The notes under the pieces: generated by a model
What the model saw: the letters and a program-made list of their open reading frames with translations, nothing else
Database searches by the model: none
Told to the model about the DNA's origin: nothing
Part shown: piece after piece, positions 51,143 through 60,329 of the stretch
Numbering within the stretch: the stretch's first letter is position 1
Layout: each line of letters begins with the position of its first letter
Program-made: the position numbers and the translations under genes
Assembly: GCA_025936115.1 (NCBI GenBank)
Contig: JAICTZ010000002.1
Coordinates: 310,001 to 374,000 of the forward strand
Length of the DNA: 64,000 nucleotides
Direction of reading: 5' to 3'
Origin: Polyangiaceae bacterium
Lineage (GTDB): Bacteria > Myxococcota_A > Polyangia > Polyangiales > Polyangiaceae

Positions 51143-54100
51143 TCACACGCCGACGATCGTCGAGAAGCGCTTGTCGGGAAAGAGCTCGACCGAATGCGCG
51201 ATCGAGGGCGAGCCGCTCGCGGGCGCGACGAGCACGATGCCGTCGATGACGTTCGCGAGCGCGCGGCACTCGACTTGCTCCTTCGTGTCGGGGCCGTCGA
51301 TCACGATGAAGTCGTAGTACGCGCGCAGGCTTTGAATGCTCGCTTCGAATTGCACCGAAAGGATATGACCCGGCGAACGCATGATGCCCTCGGCGAGCAC
51401 GTCGAGCGTCGGCGTGCACTCGACGACCGTCCAAGCGTCCGGTTTCGGCGTCGATTTCCCGCGCAGCTGCTGAGAGAATCCCATCGACATCGGCATCTCG
51501 ATGCGCATCAACTGATGCACGCTCGGCCACTGAAAATCACCCTCGAGCAGGAGCACGCGCGGATGATTGGGCTCGGCGAGCGCGAGCGCCAGCTCCGCGG
51601 CGACACGCGATTTGTGAACGCGGGATTCCCCGACGGCCGACACGCCCACGACGAAGCACCCTTCGACGGCGAGCGGAAAGATTTGATCCGAGAGCGGGCG
51701 GCGGGTGCGAAAATCGAGCGAGGGATCCGCGGCCCAGCCCGCACGCGCGGGATGCTTGGTGACGCGCGTCTGGCGTGGTGCATCGGTGCGCTGGCGCGGT
51801 AGCGGCGTATCGCGGCCGTGCTCCGGCGCCCCGGCCTCCTGGTAATAGGGCGGCGTGTCGATGGGCCCACGCGTCGGCGCTTCGGGGCGCTGACTGACGT
51901 AGCTGTAGCTCGTGCCGGTCGGCGAACCGGGCACGGGCGTGGAGGTCGCGTGGTTGCGTTCCGGCGGGGGGCGGCTGCTCCGCACGACGGGCTGAATCGG
52001 TGACCCGAGCATCTGGGTCGTGCGACGGGCGGCGTTCATCGAGCGACGATGCGCTCGGCTCGGGCCCGTCCAGCTGTCGTCGGGAGAGTGGGCCGGCGCG
52101 GACTGCTGGTGGCCGGCTCCCGCGTCGTCGCCCTCGCTTCCCGACAGCATGAGCTCGCCGGTGTGCGTCATTGGCTCGGCTGCGGGCGCCCTCTGCGCGT
52201 CTGGCGTCTTTGGCGCGTCGAGCGTCTTCGGCGCGTCCGGCGGAGGGGGACGCAACGTCGAACGAGCGACGGCGGGCTCGCGCGTGCTCGGCGTGTGCGC
52301 GAAGGGCTCCGCGCCCGCCGCGCCGGACTTGGCTGCTCCCGCCTTCGCGGCGCCGGGCGCGCCGCTCGTCGCCTTCGCGGGAACTTTCGAAGTAGCGACT
52401 GCGGGAGGCGCGCCGGAACCGCTCGCCATGAGCGTCGCGTCGAGGGCGCGCGCATCGAGCGGCGACATGCCGAGCAGCGTGCCCTTGGGAACAGGGATGT
52501 CAGCGGGTCCGCGCCCGAGCTCGCCAGAATAAGCGGGCGTCGGTCGCGGCGGCGCCGCCGGGGCTTCCGGAATGGGCGTCATGCGCGCGAGGCCCACGGT
52601 GGTGGCGGGAATGGGAGAAGGCGTGGGACCTCCGGGCGCAGGCTCCGCAGGCGGCTGCGCGTCTTCGGCAGCTCGGGAGGGCTTCTTCGAGGCCGCGCGA
52701 GTGTCGGCTCCTGCGGCACCAGCGGGAGGCTTGCTCGAGGTCGTGCGCATCGTGCCTCCCAAGACCTGCGTCGCGGTGATGGCGACGATCGGTCGCGGAG
52801 GATCGCTCTTCTGTTGTGGCGGGGGTTGGTCCGCGAGCAGGGTGGGTCCGTCAACGCGCGGCGCGTCACTCGGCGGCCGCGACGGCATTTTTGCCCGTGA
52901 CGCCTCGGGCCCCAGCAACGGCGGCTTGCTGCCGGGTCGCGTCGGTTCACCTCCGGGCTCCACGGCCACGCCGAGGAACGGAGGTTCACTGCCAGGTCGC
53001 GGCGGCTCGCTGCCGGATCGGTACAGCGGCGGGTCGCTGCCCGCGCGAGGCGGCTCGCTGCCTGTCCGGGGCCAATCGCCGCCCAACGGCGCCGTCTCCG
53101 GCAGCGTCTCCGCCCGGCGACTGCCGAGCAGCTGCAGGAGCAGCACGCCGAGCGCGGCGAGCAGCGCGGTGACACCGCCATACAGCGCAATCTTGCGGCG
53201 ATCGGGCTCAATCGGTGCCGACGGCAACGCCGCTTCGCGCAGCATTACCGTGAAGGCCGGCGGCGGCGCGGTCGTCTCCGTCACGACGGGGTTCGCGACG
53301 GCTTCCAGCAGGCGCTTCCACTCGCGATCCACTTCTGGAGCGATCTTGGGCAACGACGCCGGCTTCTTTTCGGCGCGCGGGCGCGAGCGCAGCTTTTGGT
53401 CGATCTCGGCGACCCGCCGCCGCAAGCGCATGGCTTCGGGGCTCGTGGCGGGCGAGTCGCCGAAGGGATTGTCGGAGCCCGGCGCGCCCTCGGACATGCG
53501 CGCAAGCTTGGCCTGCAGTTGATCGCGTTCGGCGCGCAAGGCGGCGCTGTCCGTTTCGGGCGCGTCCTGGGGCGCGACTGGCACGACCGACGGCCCAGGC
53601 GGCGTGAGCTCGGGATGGGCCGCGATGAACGCCGCGAGCTCGGAGGCGCTCTTGGCGCGCGCGGCCTCTCGCGTGGCGTGTTGATCCGGGGCGCCTGGCG
53701 AGAGCGAGCGCACCGCGCGCGCGGCAGCGTGGCGCGCCAGCAGGTCCGCGACGCTCTCGGCGGCCACGGGCGTCGCCGCGCGAAAGGAGAAGTCGAATGT
53801 CTCCGGGGTGGAACGCTTGACTTCGAGATCGGCTTCGACGCGCGGCTTGGCCGCGGCGGCCGAGTCGAGTCCGAGCTCCCGCGCCGTCTGTTCGAGCGTC
53901 TCCGCGTCGACAGCGGCTGAACGGAGCTGCAGCGTCGGGTCGGGTGAGCTCGGCAGCGCCAGCGGTCCGTTTCCCGTCGGCTTGAGCACGATCTCGGCCG
54001 TGGTTCGAAACGTCGCGGGCGTGAGGAAGGCGTAAGCGACGAAGGCGCCGAAGACGAGCAGCGCGACCACGACGGCAGGCGCGCTCGACGGCGCACGGCG

Positions 54101-54154
54101 CGGCGGGGCTGCCGCGGGTGGCTCACTCGGCGACGGCACGGGGGGGTTCATCAT
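51143..54154 (-). CDS. Wzz-type protein fused through a long Pro-rich linker to a degenerate BY-kinase domain
   Basis: The 1003-residue protein has a Wzz-like periplasmic part between two spans (about 25-45 and 325-350), a disordered linker of roughly 450 residues with GSEPP repeats and many Pro/Ala, and a C-terminal ATPase fold (about 826-1003). In that fold the P-loop is altered to GESRVHKSRV, keeping Lys-Ser but losing the glycine before it. The Walker A' region is LLLEGDFQWPS and Walker B is FIVIDGPD. There is no C-terminal tyrosine cluster, which true bacterial tyrosine kinases use for autophosphorylation. It probably has a structural or sensing role in export. It is the third gene after the GT2 and WecG genes. 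Confidence 0.83.
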   Translation of the reverse strand: MMNPPVPSPSEPPAAAPPRRAPSSAPAVVVALLVFGAFVAYAFLTPATFRTTAEIVLKPTGNGPLALPSSPDPTLQLRSAAVDAETLEQTARELGLDSAAAAKPRVEADLEVKRSTPETFDFSFRAATPVAAESVADLLARHAAARAVRSLSPGAPDQHATREAARAKSASELAAFIAAHPELTPPGPSVVPVAPQDAPETDSAALRAERDQLQAKLARMSEGAPGSDNPFGDSPATSPEAMRLRRRVAEIDQKLRSRPRAEKKPASLPKIAPEVDREWKRLLEAVANPVVTETTAPPPAFTVMLREAALPSAPIEPDRRKIALYGGVTALLAALGVLLLQLLGSRRAETLPETAPLGGDWPRTGSEPPRAGSDPPLYRSGSEPPRPGSEPPFLGVAVEPGGEPTRPGSKPPLLGPEASRAKMPSRPPSDAPRVDGPTLLADQPPPQQKSDPPRPIVAITATQVLGGTMRTTSSKPPAGAAGADTRAASKKPSRAAEDAQPPAEPAPGGPTPSPIPATTVGLARMTPIPEAPAAPPRPTPAYSGELGRGPADIPVPKGTLLGMSPLDARALDATLMASGSGAPPAVATSKVPAKATSGAPGAAKAGAAKSGAAGAEPFAHTPSTREPAVARSTLRPPPPDAPKTLDAPKTPDAQRAPAAEPMTHTGELMLSGSEGDDAGAGHQQSAPAHSPDDSWTGPSRAHRRSMNAARRTTQMLGSPIQPVVRSSRPPPERNHATSTPVPGSPTGTSYSYVSQRPEAPTRGPIDTPPYYQEAGAPEHGRDTPLPRQRTDAPRQTRVTKHPARAGWAADPSLDFRTRRPLSDQIFPLAVEGCFVVGVSAVGESRVHKSRVAAELALALAEPNHPRVLLLEGDFQWPSVHQLMRIEMPMSMGFSQQLRGKSTPKPDAWTVVECTPTLDVLAEGIMRSPGHILSVQFEASIQSLRAYYDFIVIDGPDTKEQVECRALANVIDGIVLVAPASGSPSIAHSVELFPDKRFSTIVGV

Positions 54155-54170
54155 TCACTACTCGGCTGCT

Positions 54171-54950
54171 TCACGATCGTCTGCTCGAAAGCCACGTGCG
54201 CGCCACGAGCGCGGGGAAGAGCACCGCGTGTTCCGCGTAGCGGCGGCCGAGCCGTCGGGGCTCGCTCAGCGCGCGGTGGACCCACTCGAGCTTCGCTTTA
54301 CGCATCCACACCGGCGCGCGTCGGGTGGCACCTGCCATGAAGTCGATCGTGCCGCCGAGGCAGAGCGCCACCTTCGCGCGGATCTCGTGGCGGAAGCGGT
54401 GCGTCCAGAGCTCCTGCTTGGGCGCGCCGAGCCCCACGACCAGGATGTCCGGCTGCGCCGCGGCGACGAGCGCCAAGATGCGCGCGTTTTCGGCTTCGTC
54501 GCGCTCGAAGCCGAGCGGGGGGCTGTAAGTGCCGACCACGCGCACGTTGGGCCAGCGCGCGTGGATCTCGCGCGCGGCCTTCTCCCCGACGCCGGGCGCT
54601 GCGCCGAGCAAGAACACGGTGCGCGGCTGGTCGGCGCGCGCGGCGTCGAAGAGCCCCGGCAACAGATCGCTGCCGGCGACGCGCTCGGGCAAGGGCGTAC
54701 CGAACAGGCGCGACGAGGCCACGAGCGGCCAGCCGTCGGCGATGACGAGGGACGCGCCGGCGTACGCCTCACGGAACGCCGGGTTCTCTTGGAACACCAT
54801 CGTGTGCTGGACGTTCGGCGTGACGACGTAGCGGAGCTTGTCGTGCGGCGCCGACGCCCAGCCGTGCACGAGCGCGTGCGCCTCGTGTTCGCGCACCGCG
54901 TGAATGCGCATGCCGAAAATCTCGACCGTCTCGTACTCGGGACCGTGCAT
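54171..54950 (-). CDS. WecG/TagA/CpsF family glycosyltransferase (GT26)
   Basis: The 259-residue protein has the family blocks TPNVQHTMVFQENPAFREAY, ADGWPLVASSRL, VFLLGAAPGVGEKAA, LVVGLGAPKQELWTHR and CLGGTIDFMAGATRRAP. It should transfer a sugar (often ManNAc, ManNAcA or glucose) to the lipid-linked unit. The start at 54950 overlaps the preceding stop by one base (TGATG) and has GGAG 8 bases upstream; an ATG at 54974 is less likely. Confidence 0.92.
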   Translation of the reverse strand: MHGPEYETVEIFGMRIHAVREHEAHALVHGWASAPHDKLRYVVTPNVQHTMVFQENPAFREAYAGASLVIADGWPLVASSRLFGTPLPERVAGSDLLPGLFDAARADQPRTVFLLGAAPGVGEKAAREIHARWPNVRVVGTYSPPLGFERDEAENARILALVAAAQPDILVVGLGAPKQELWTHRFRHEIRAKVALCLGGTIDFMAGATRRAPVWMRKAKLEWVHRALSEPRRLGRRYAEHAVLFPALVARTWLSSRRS

Positions 54951-56131
54951 CACGAACGCTCCGTTCGTTCCCATTCCGCGTGCGGGCCGCCCCGCACGAA
55001 GCTGCCGTAAAGCGGCAATTTCCACAGCACGTAGCGCGGGATCTTCGCGAGGTCGCGCAGCGGCAGCACCGTTTTACCGTGGCTCAGCCAGGCAGCGCCG
55101 AGGCCGAGAGCGAGGACCGCGTTGGTGCTCAGCGTGATCGCCAGGGGCAGGCCCGACCCGCCGACCACGAGCAGCACGATCGAGCCGGCCGTCATGGCCC
55201 CTTGCAGCATCACGAACAGCGCGAGCGGCGGCACGGCCGCGTCGAGCGCGAGCGCGATGAGCCCCGCGTCCCGGCGGAGCAGTCCTTGCCGTAACAGGCG
55301 CGGCGCCGTGCCGAGCAAAATCGCGAGCTGGCCGTGCTCCCAACGCCGGCGTTGCTTCAGACTCGCGGCTTCGCCCGCCGGGAGCTCACTGCTCACGAGC
55401 ACGTCGCGGCAGAGCAGCGGCGGGAGGCCCTGGAGCGCGAGCTCGTGACCCAGCATCAAATCCTCCACCAAATGGCCCTCGGTCGCGGGTGCGTCGCGAA
55501 ACACCGCCCATGGAAATGCCATCCCCGTACCCGTGAGCTGGCACGGCATGCCGAGCCGAGCGAGCCCCGCCGGACGCACGAGGTTGCGCACGAGGAAGGC
55601 GAAGGCAGACACGCCGGACATCCCGCCGCGCGCCGGGGCATGCATCAAGTACACGGCTTGCACGGGGCGACCGGTCTCGAGCGCGCGCGCGCCGAGCTCA
55701 CGGAGCGTGCCTTGCTCGACGCGACAATCGGCGTCCATCACGATGACGGCGTCGGGTGGATCCTCGGCGAGCACCTTGGCGCCGAAGCTCAGCGCGTGAC
55801 CTTTGCCGCGCCGCTCGGCATCGCGGCGCTCGACGACTTCGGCGCCGGCGGCGCGGGCGAGCTCGGCGGTCCGATCGCTGCAATTGTCGGCCACGACCAG
55901 CAAGCGATCGCCCGCGGAGAGCTCGGCGCAGAGCGCTCTGACGGTCGCTGCGATCCCGAGTTCCTCGTCGTGCGCGGGCATCAACACGGCCAGCCTGAAC
56001 GGGCGCGGCTCACGCTGCGGCTCGGCTGGGGCCGGCAAGAGCGCGCTCAGCGACTCCACGCACAGGACCGAGGCGGGCACGAAGAGCGCCGCAGAGACAA
56101 GAGTCGCAACCGTACTCGGAACACCCAACAC
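54950..56131 (-). CDS. membrane glycosyltransferase family 2
   Basis: The 393-residue protein has an N-terminal span, the GT-A domain with LAVLMPAHDEELGIAATV, VADNCSDRTAELAR, VIVMDADCRV and the QXXRW-like LKQRRRWEHGQ motif, and C-terminal spans. This is the processive-type or cellulose-synthase-like family. It may polymerise or extend a chain in the membrane. The GTG at 56131 follows GGAGAGGGAG. It overlaps the WecG-like gene. Confidence 0.89.
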   Translation of the reverse strand: MLGVPSTVATLVSAALFVPASVLCVESLSALLPAPAEPQREPRPFRLAVLMPAHDEELGIAATVRALCAELSAGDRLLVVADNCSDRTAELARAAGAEVVERRDAERRGKGHALSFGAKVLAEDPPDAVIVMDADCRVEQGTLRELGARALETGRPVQAVYLMHAPARGGMSGVSAFAFLVRNLVRPAGLARLGMPCQLTGTGMAFPWAVFRDAPATEGHLVEDLMLGHELALQGLPPLLCRDVLVSSELPAGEAASLKQRRRWEHGQLAILLGTAPRLLRQGLLRRDAGLIALALDAAVPPLALFVMLQGAMTAGSIVLLVVGGSGLPLAITLSTNAVLALGLGAAWLSHGKTVLPLRDLAKIPRYVLWKLPLYGSFVRGGPHAEWERTERS

Positions 56132-56499
56132 GACTCCCTCTCCTAGCCTCGACGTGAGCGGTCTTGGAAGAAAAGATCACGATCGCCACCAGAGGCCACG
56201 AAGCCACGCGAGAGCCGGCGAGGCCGGTGCATTGCTGTCGTCAGGTCGGCCGAGCCGCGTTTTCGCTGCGGCGAAGGGAAGCTAGTTTCGAGATGATTTT
56301 CGTTGTCGCGCACGCGAACGATCCTGCCCAAAGTCGTGCGTCAGTATCCCGCCGAAGCGGCCCAAGCGCCGGCCTCGCCGGAATTCACGTTGGCGATTGG
56401 CGACCCGCGCCGATCGAGATCGAGCCTTCCAAGACCCGTCAACTCGACCCTAGCATCATCGCTACCGGTCTCCCATTAGCGAAAACCTTGGGTAACGCC
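56132..56499. other. 368-bp region without a recognised gene
   Basis: This region lies between two minus-strand genes. The first bases hold the ribosome site of the GT2 gene. A small hairpin TTCGC-TGCG-GCGAA occurs at 56262-56275. Beyond that I see nothing; an open frame on the plus strand here continues antisense to the aminotransferase and looks like a shadow. Confidence 0.5.
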
Positions 56500-57645
56500 T
56501 CAGGCTTCGGGCCGGAACGTGTTCACCGCCGCGACGATACGGTCGAGCTCCGCCTCGTTCAAGCCAGAGTGAACGGGCAGACTCAAGACCTCTCGGCAGG
56601 CACGCAACGTTTCCGGCAGTTCCAGCCGCTGGCCGCCGAGACGGCCACGAAACGCGGGCTCGGCGTGGATCGGCCGCGGGTAGTAGACCCGAGTGTCGAT
56701 GCCGCGCGCGTCGAGATGAGCCATTAGGGAGTCACGCTGCCCGGCGGGTAGCCGCACCGTGTATTGATGGAACACGGGGTCGCGTCCCGGAATGTCCAGG
56801 GGTGGGGCGACGAACTTGAGCCGAGCACTCAAGTACCGCGCGTGCAGACGGCGCTCGGCCGTCCAGGCGGGCAGGCGCGCGAGCTGAACGCGTCCGATCG
56901 CGGCGGCGAGCTCATTCATGCGGAAATTGCCGCCGATGAGCGAGTGGGCCGAGTCGCCTTCGCGGCCGTGATTGCGGCAGAGCCGCAGCCGCCGGCAAAG
57001 CTCGGCGTCGGAGGTGAGCACGATGCCACCCTCGAGAGTGGTCATGTTCTTCGTCGCGTAGAAGCTGAAGGCCGACGTGCCGAAGCTGCCGACGGAGCGG
57101 CCGCGGAAGGTAGCGCCGTGCGCCTGCGCCGCGTCCTCGAGCAGAACGAGCCCGCGCCGCTCCGCGAGCTCCGAGAACGCCGCCATGTCGGCGGGCATGC
57201 CGAAGAGGTGTACGGGCATCACGGCCTTGGTGCGCTCCGTCACCGCGGCTTCCGCAGCTTCCGGAGACAAGCAAAAGCTCGCCGCGTCGATGTCGGCGAA
57301 GACCGGTGAGGCGCCTGCGAGCACGACCGCCGCCGCCGTCGCGAAGAAGCTGAACGAGGGCACGATGACCTCGTCCCCGGGGCCGATGCCGTGCGCGAGC
57401 AGCGCGACGAGCAGCGCCGTCGCGCCGCTGCTCGTCGCGACACCGTACCGCGCGCCATGAAACTCCGCGAACTCCCGCTCGAATGCGGCGACGCGCGGCC
57501 CTTTGGCGAACTCGTGCCCGTCGAGCACCGCGAGCACGGCCGCGCGCTCCTCGACGCCGAGCGTCGGGTTGGCGATCGTGACGCGCGCTCCGTCCGCGGC
57601 CTGCGCACGGGTCGAATTTTGCCGAGGGGAGTCCAAGCCGGCCAC
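56500..57645 (-). CDS. DegT/DnrJ/EryC1 aminotransferase (third copy)
   Basis: The PLP enzyme (about 380 residues) has VTIANPTLGVEERAAVLAVL, SSGATALLVALLAHGIGPGDEV, EDAAQAHGATF and the PLP lysine in FSFYATKNMTTLEGG. It should aminate a 4-keto sugar nucleotide. The start is not certain: GTG 57645 and TTG 57636 are both in frame and neither has a ribosome site. It is divergent from the rmlA remnant with 56 bp between. Confidence 0.87.
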   Translation of the reverse strand: MAGLDSPRQNSTRAQAADGARVTIANPTLGVEERAAVLAVLDGHEFAKGPRVAAFEREFAEFHGARYGVATSSGATALLVALLAHGIGPGDEVIVPSFSFFATAAAVVLAGASPVFADIDAASFCLSPEAAEAAVTERTKAVMPVHLFGMPADMAAFSELAERRGLVLLEDAAQAHGATFRGRSVGSFGTSAFSFYATKNMTTLEGGIVLTSDAELCRRLRLCRNHGREGDSAHSLIGGNFRMNELAAAIGRVQLARLPAWTAERRLHARYLSARLKFVAPPLDIPGRDPVFHQYTVRLPAGQRDSLMAHLDARGIDTRVYYPRPIHAEPAFRGRLGGQRLELPETLRACREVLSLPVHSGLNEAELDRIVAAVNTFRPEA

Positions 57646-57686
57646 GTTCTCGCACGCTCGCCCGAGCGATGCACGCAAGGCTAGAG

Positions 57687-57692
57687 TAAGCT
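57687..57692 (+). promoter_or_regulatory. candidate -10 box (TAAGCT) of the rmlA remnant
   Basis: TAAGCT ends 9 bases before the ATG of the 14-codon rmlA remnant. The promoter of the former rmlA seems to survive and may now drive rmlC. Confidence 0.35.
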
Positions 57693-57701
57693 CCGAACAC
57701 G

Positions 57702-57746
57702 ATGAAAGGCATCGTGCTCGCCGGCGGCCACGGCAAACTACATTGA
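57702..57746 (+). pseudogene. 14-codon 5' remnant of rmlA (glucose-1-phosphate thymidylyltransferase)
   Basis: The frame reads MKGIVLAGGHGKLH then TGA. MKGIVLAGG is the opening of RmlA, where the signature continues as GSGTRLHP; here one residue is lost and the frame ends after LH. About 280 codons are missing and rmlC begins 11 bp later, so a deletion has probably joined the rmlA start to rmlC. Alternatively it now acts as a short leader peptide for rmlC translation. Confidence 0.6.
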
Positions 57747-57757
57747 GGTGAGCGGCA

Positions 57758-58306
57758 GTGGAAGTCGTGGAGTTGCCGCTCGCCGGTCTCAAATTGATTC
57801 GGCCCCGCGTGTTCAAGGACGCGCGTGGCCACTTCCTCGAGACCTATTCGGAGCCCCGTTATCGCGCGGCCGGCATCGATTGCACGTTCGTGCAAGACAA
57901 CTTCTCGCGCTCGTTCGCGCGGACGCTGCGCGGCCTTCACTACCAAGTCCGGCCCGGCCAAGCCAAGCTCGTGCGCGTCACGTTCGGGTGCACGTTCCAC
58001 GTCGCCGTCGATCTCCGCCCCAACTCATCCACGTTCGGGCGCTCGCATGGCGTCGAGCTCGACGCGAGCGAGGCGAACGAGCTCTTCGTCCCGCTCGGCT
58101 TCGCGCACGGCTTCTGCGCGCTCACCTCCGTCGCGGACGTGGTGTACAAGGTGTCGGCGCTCTACGACCCCACGACCGAGCGCGCGATCCGCTGGGACGA
58201 TCCCGAGCTCGCGATCACATGGCCCATCACCGAGCCGCTGCTGTCGGAGCGTGATCGCGACGCAGAGAGCTTCGCCGCGTTCCGAGCACGGGTGCACATA
58301 CCGTGA
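57758..58306 (+). CDS. rmlC: dTDP-4-dehydrorhamnose 3,5-epimerase
   Basis: The 182-residue cupin epimerase has the catalytic His in LRGLHYQV, the Tyr/Asp region FVPLGFAHGFCALTSVADVVYKVS, and the FVQDNFSRS entry loop. It makes the 4-keto-L-rhamnose precursor in dTDP-rhamnose synthesis. The GTG at 57758 is preceded by GAGGTGA at good spacing, inside and just after the rmlA remnant. rmlA is reduced to a remnant, and rmlB and rmlD are absent from the window, so other copies must exist elsewhere if it is functional. Confidence 0.93.
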   Translation: MEVVELPLAGLKLIRPRVFKDARGHFLETYSEPRYRAAGIDCTFVQDNFSRSFARTLRGLHYQVRPGQAKLVRVTFGCTFHVAVDLRPNSSTFGRSHGVELDASEANELFVPLGFAHGFCALTSVADVVYKVSALYDPTTERAIRWDDPELAITWPITEPLLSERDRDAESFAAFRARVHIP

Positions 58307-58369
58307 GGGACGGCTCGAACGCCGTGCGCGAGCCGAGGGCGCTTGCGACGAAATGGGTCGCGGGCGCGC

Positions 58370-59371
58370 TCAAGGCGGCGGCGAGCGCCGCTCGTCGCGC
58401 TTCTCACGCTCGGCCTGCGCGAGATCCGCGTCGACCATGAGCCGCACGAGGCCCTGGAACGTCGTGCGCGGCTTCCAGCCGAGCTCCGTCTGGGCGCGCC
58501 GCGGATCGCCAATCAGGAGGTCCACTTCGCTCGGGCGGAGGTGCCGCTCGTCGAGCTTCACGTACTTCTTCCAGTCGAGCTCGAGATAGGCGAACGTTTC
58601 GTCCAAGAACTCGCGCACGCTGTGGGTCTCGCCCGTGGCGATGACGTAGTCGTCGGGGCGCTCCGTCTGGAGCATGAGCCACATCGCCTCGACGTAGTCT
58701 TTGGCATAACCCCAGTCGCGCTTCGCGTCGAGGTTGCCGAGCGCGAGCGACGACTGCATGCCGAGCTTGATGCGCGTCGCGGCCCGCGTGATTTTGCGCG
58801 TCACGAAGCTCTCCCCGCGGCGCGGGGATTCGTGGTTGAAGAGGATGCCGTTCACGGCGTGCATGCCGTATGCCTCGCGGTAATTGAGCGTCGTGTAAAA
58901 CGCGAAAGCCTTGGCCGCGGCGTAAGGGCTACGCGGATGGAACGGGGTCTTTTCGCTCTGCGGCACCTCGTGCACCTTGCCGTAGAGCTCCGAGCTCGAC
59001 GCCTGATAAAAGCGCGTCTTCGTGAGGCCCTCGGCGCGCAGCACCTCGAGCAGCCGCAGGCAGCCGAGGCCGGTGCACTCGGCCGTGTACTCCGGCATGT
59101 CGAAGCTCACGCGCACGTGGCTCTGAGCGGCGAGGTTGTAAACCTCGTCGGGCTGCACCCGGCGGATCGTTTCGAGCAGGCTCGAGACGTCGTTCAGGTC
59201 GCCGTAGTGGAGCGCGAAGTTTTCGCCACGCGGCAGGTGATCGATGCGCCAGGTGTTGAACGTCGAGGAACGCCGGACGAGGCCGTGCACGCCATAGCCC
59301 TTGCCGAGCAGAAACTCCGCCAAGTAAGAGCCGTCTTGTCCCGTGATGCCCGTGATGAGTGCTTTCGGCAT
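58370..59371 (-). CDS. gmd: GDP-mannose 4,6-dehydratase
   Basis: The 333-residue extended SDR has the NADP motif [28 protein letters not shown], the Thr/Ser site [11 protein letters not shown], the catalytic YAAAK and [16 protein letters not shown], all typical of Gmd. It forms GDP-4-keto-6-deoxymannose, the precursor of GDP-fucose, GDP-rhamnose or perosamine. An aminotransferase of this locus could use its product. It converges on rmlC. Confidence 0.95.
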   Translation of the reverse strand: MPKALITGITGQDGSYLAEFLLGKGYGVHGLVRRSSTFNTWRIDHLPRGENFALHYGDLNDVSSLLETIRRVQPDEVYNLAAQSHVRVSFDMPEYTAECTGLGCLRLLEVLRAEGLTKTRFYQASSSELYGKVHEVPQSEKTPFHPRSPYAAAKAFAFYTTLNYREAYGMHAVNGILFNHESPRRGESFVTRKITRAATRIKLGMQSSLALGNLDAKRDWGYAKDYVEAMWLMLQTERPDDYVIATGETHSVREFLDETFAYLELDWKKYVKLDERHLRPSEVDLLIGDPRRAQTELGWKPRTTFQGLVRLMVDADLAQAEREKRDERRSPPP

Positions 59372-59432
59372 GTGCGTATGGTCCCGCCGGCGCTCGCTCG
59401 GGCCGGCTCGGGGGCGGGACTATGCCCCAAAT

Positions 59433-60272
59433 TCAGAGCATTGCCACGCCGCGCCGGCGCTTGCCGACCGGAAAAGCACGGTCGATGGCCGCGATTTCCA
59501 CGCTGGAGAGCGAGAGCGACAGGGCGCCTGCATTTTCCTCGACGTGGCGCGCATCGGAGGATTTGGGGATGGCGAATAGGCCCGGCCGGCGCGTCAAGAA
59601 GGCGAGCGCCAGGGCGTGCGGCGTGACTCCCTTCTTCTCGGCGAGCGCGTTGAGCTCGGCACGCCCCGATGCCGGCGGGAAGGCACCGCGTCCAAACGGC
59701 GTGTAACCGACCACGGCGATCCCGTGCTTCTCGCAAAAGGGCACGACCTCGTGCTCGATGCTGCGTTCCCCCAGGTGATAAAGCACTTGATTGCAGGCGA
59801 TGCGCCCCGGTCCCGCGAGGGCGAGCGCCTGCTCGAGCTCCGGCACGTCGAAGTTGCTCACGCCGAAGCTCTGGATTTTGCCCTGCTGCACGAGCTCCTC
59901 GAACGCGGCGATCGTGTCGGCGAGCGGGTGCGAGCCTGACCAATGCAGCAAATAGCAATCCAGACGATCGGTGCCGAGTCGCTTGAGACTCGCTTCGCAA
60001 GCCTTGAGCGTGCCTCGACGGGACGCGTTGGTCGGCAGCACCTTGCTCACGAGAAACACCTCGTCGCGCCGGCCGGCGATGGCTTGTCGCACGAGCTCCT
60101 CGGCGCGGCCGGAGCCGTAGAGCTCGGCCGTGTCGACGTGCGTCATGCCGAGGTCGAGGCCACGGCGGAGCGCGCGCACGGCGCTCGTCTCGTCGTCGTT
60201 TTCCATTTGCCAGGTGCCGAGCCCGACGTTCGGCACGTCCACTCCCGTAGGTCCAAAGCCTTTGCGCGTCAT
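59433..60272 (-). CDS. aldo/keto reductase
   Basis: The 279-residue NADPH oxidoreductase has the tetrad Asp (VDTAELYG), Tyr (in the same block), Lys (VSKVLP) and His (LLHWSG), with VGLGTWQ at the start and IPKSSDARHVEENAGA at the coenzyme site. The substrate is unknown. It ends about 60 bp upstream of gmd on the same strand. Its ATG has TACCCT 8 bases upstream and no ribosome site. Confidence 0.92.
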   Translation of the reverse strand: MTRKGFGPTGVDVPNVGLGTWQMENDDETSAVRALRRGLDLGMTHVDTAELYGSGRAEELVRQAIAGRRDEVFLVSKVLPTNASRRGTLKACEASLKRLGTDRLDCYLLHWSGSHPLADTIAAFEELVQQGKIQSFGVSNFDVPELEQALALAGPGRIACNQVLYHLGERSIEHEVVPFCEKHGIAVVGYTPFGRGAFPPASGRAELNALAEKKGVTPHALALAFLTRRPGLFAIPKSSDARHVEENAGALSLSLSSVEIAAIDRAFPVGKRRRGVAML

Positions 60273-60280
60273 GCGGACGA

Positions 60281-60286
60281 AGGGTA
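60281..60286 (-). promoter_or_regulatory. candidate -10 box (TACCCT), 8 bp from ATG
   Basis: On the minus strand TACCCT ends 8 bases before the aldo/keto reductase ATG, fitting the TANNNT leaderless pattern. Confidence 0.33.
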
Positions 60287-60329
60287 GCGCGTGGCCGAGC
60301 GCTGAGCCTTGTGGTACCCGCTAGCGCTC

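Noticed and set aside
56164..56727. Plus-strand frame of 187 codons in the 56-kb gap
   Set aside because: It runs antisense into the DegT aminotransferase, has no ribosome site with coding context and no motif. It could only be revived by conservation in relatives.
57636..57816. Longer N-terminus for the DegT aminotransferase at 56500
   Set aside because: The upstream 57 codons lack similarity to the family and overlap the divergent rmlA remnant and rmlC start.
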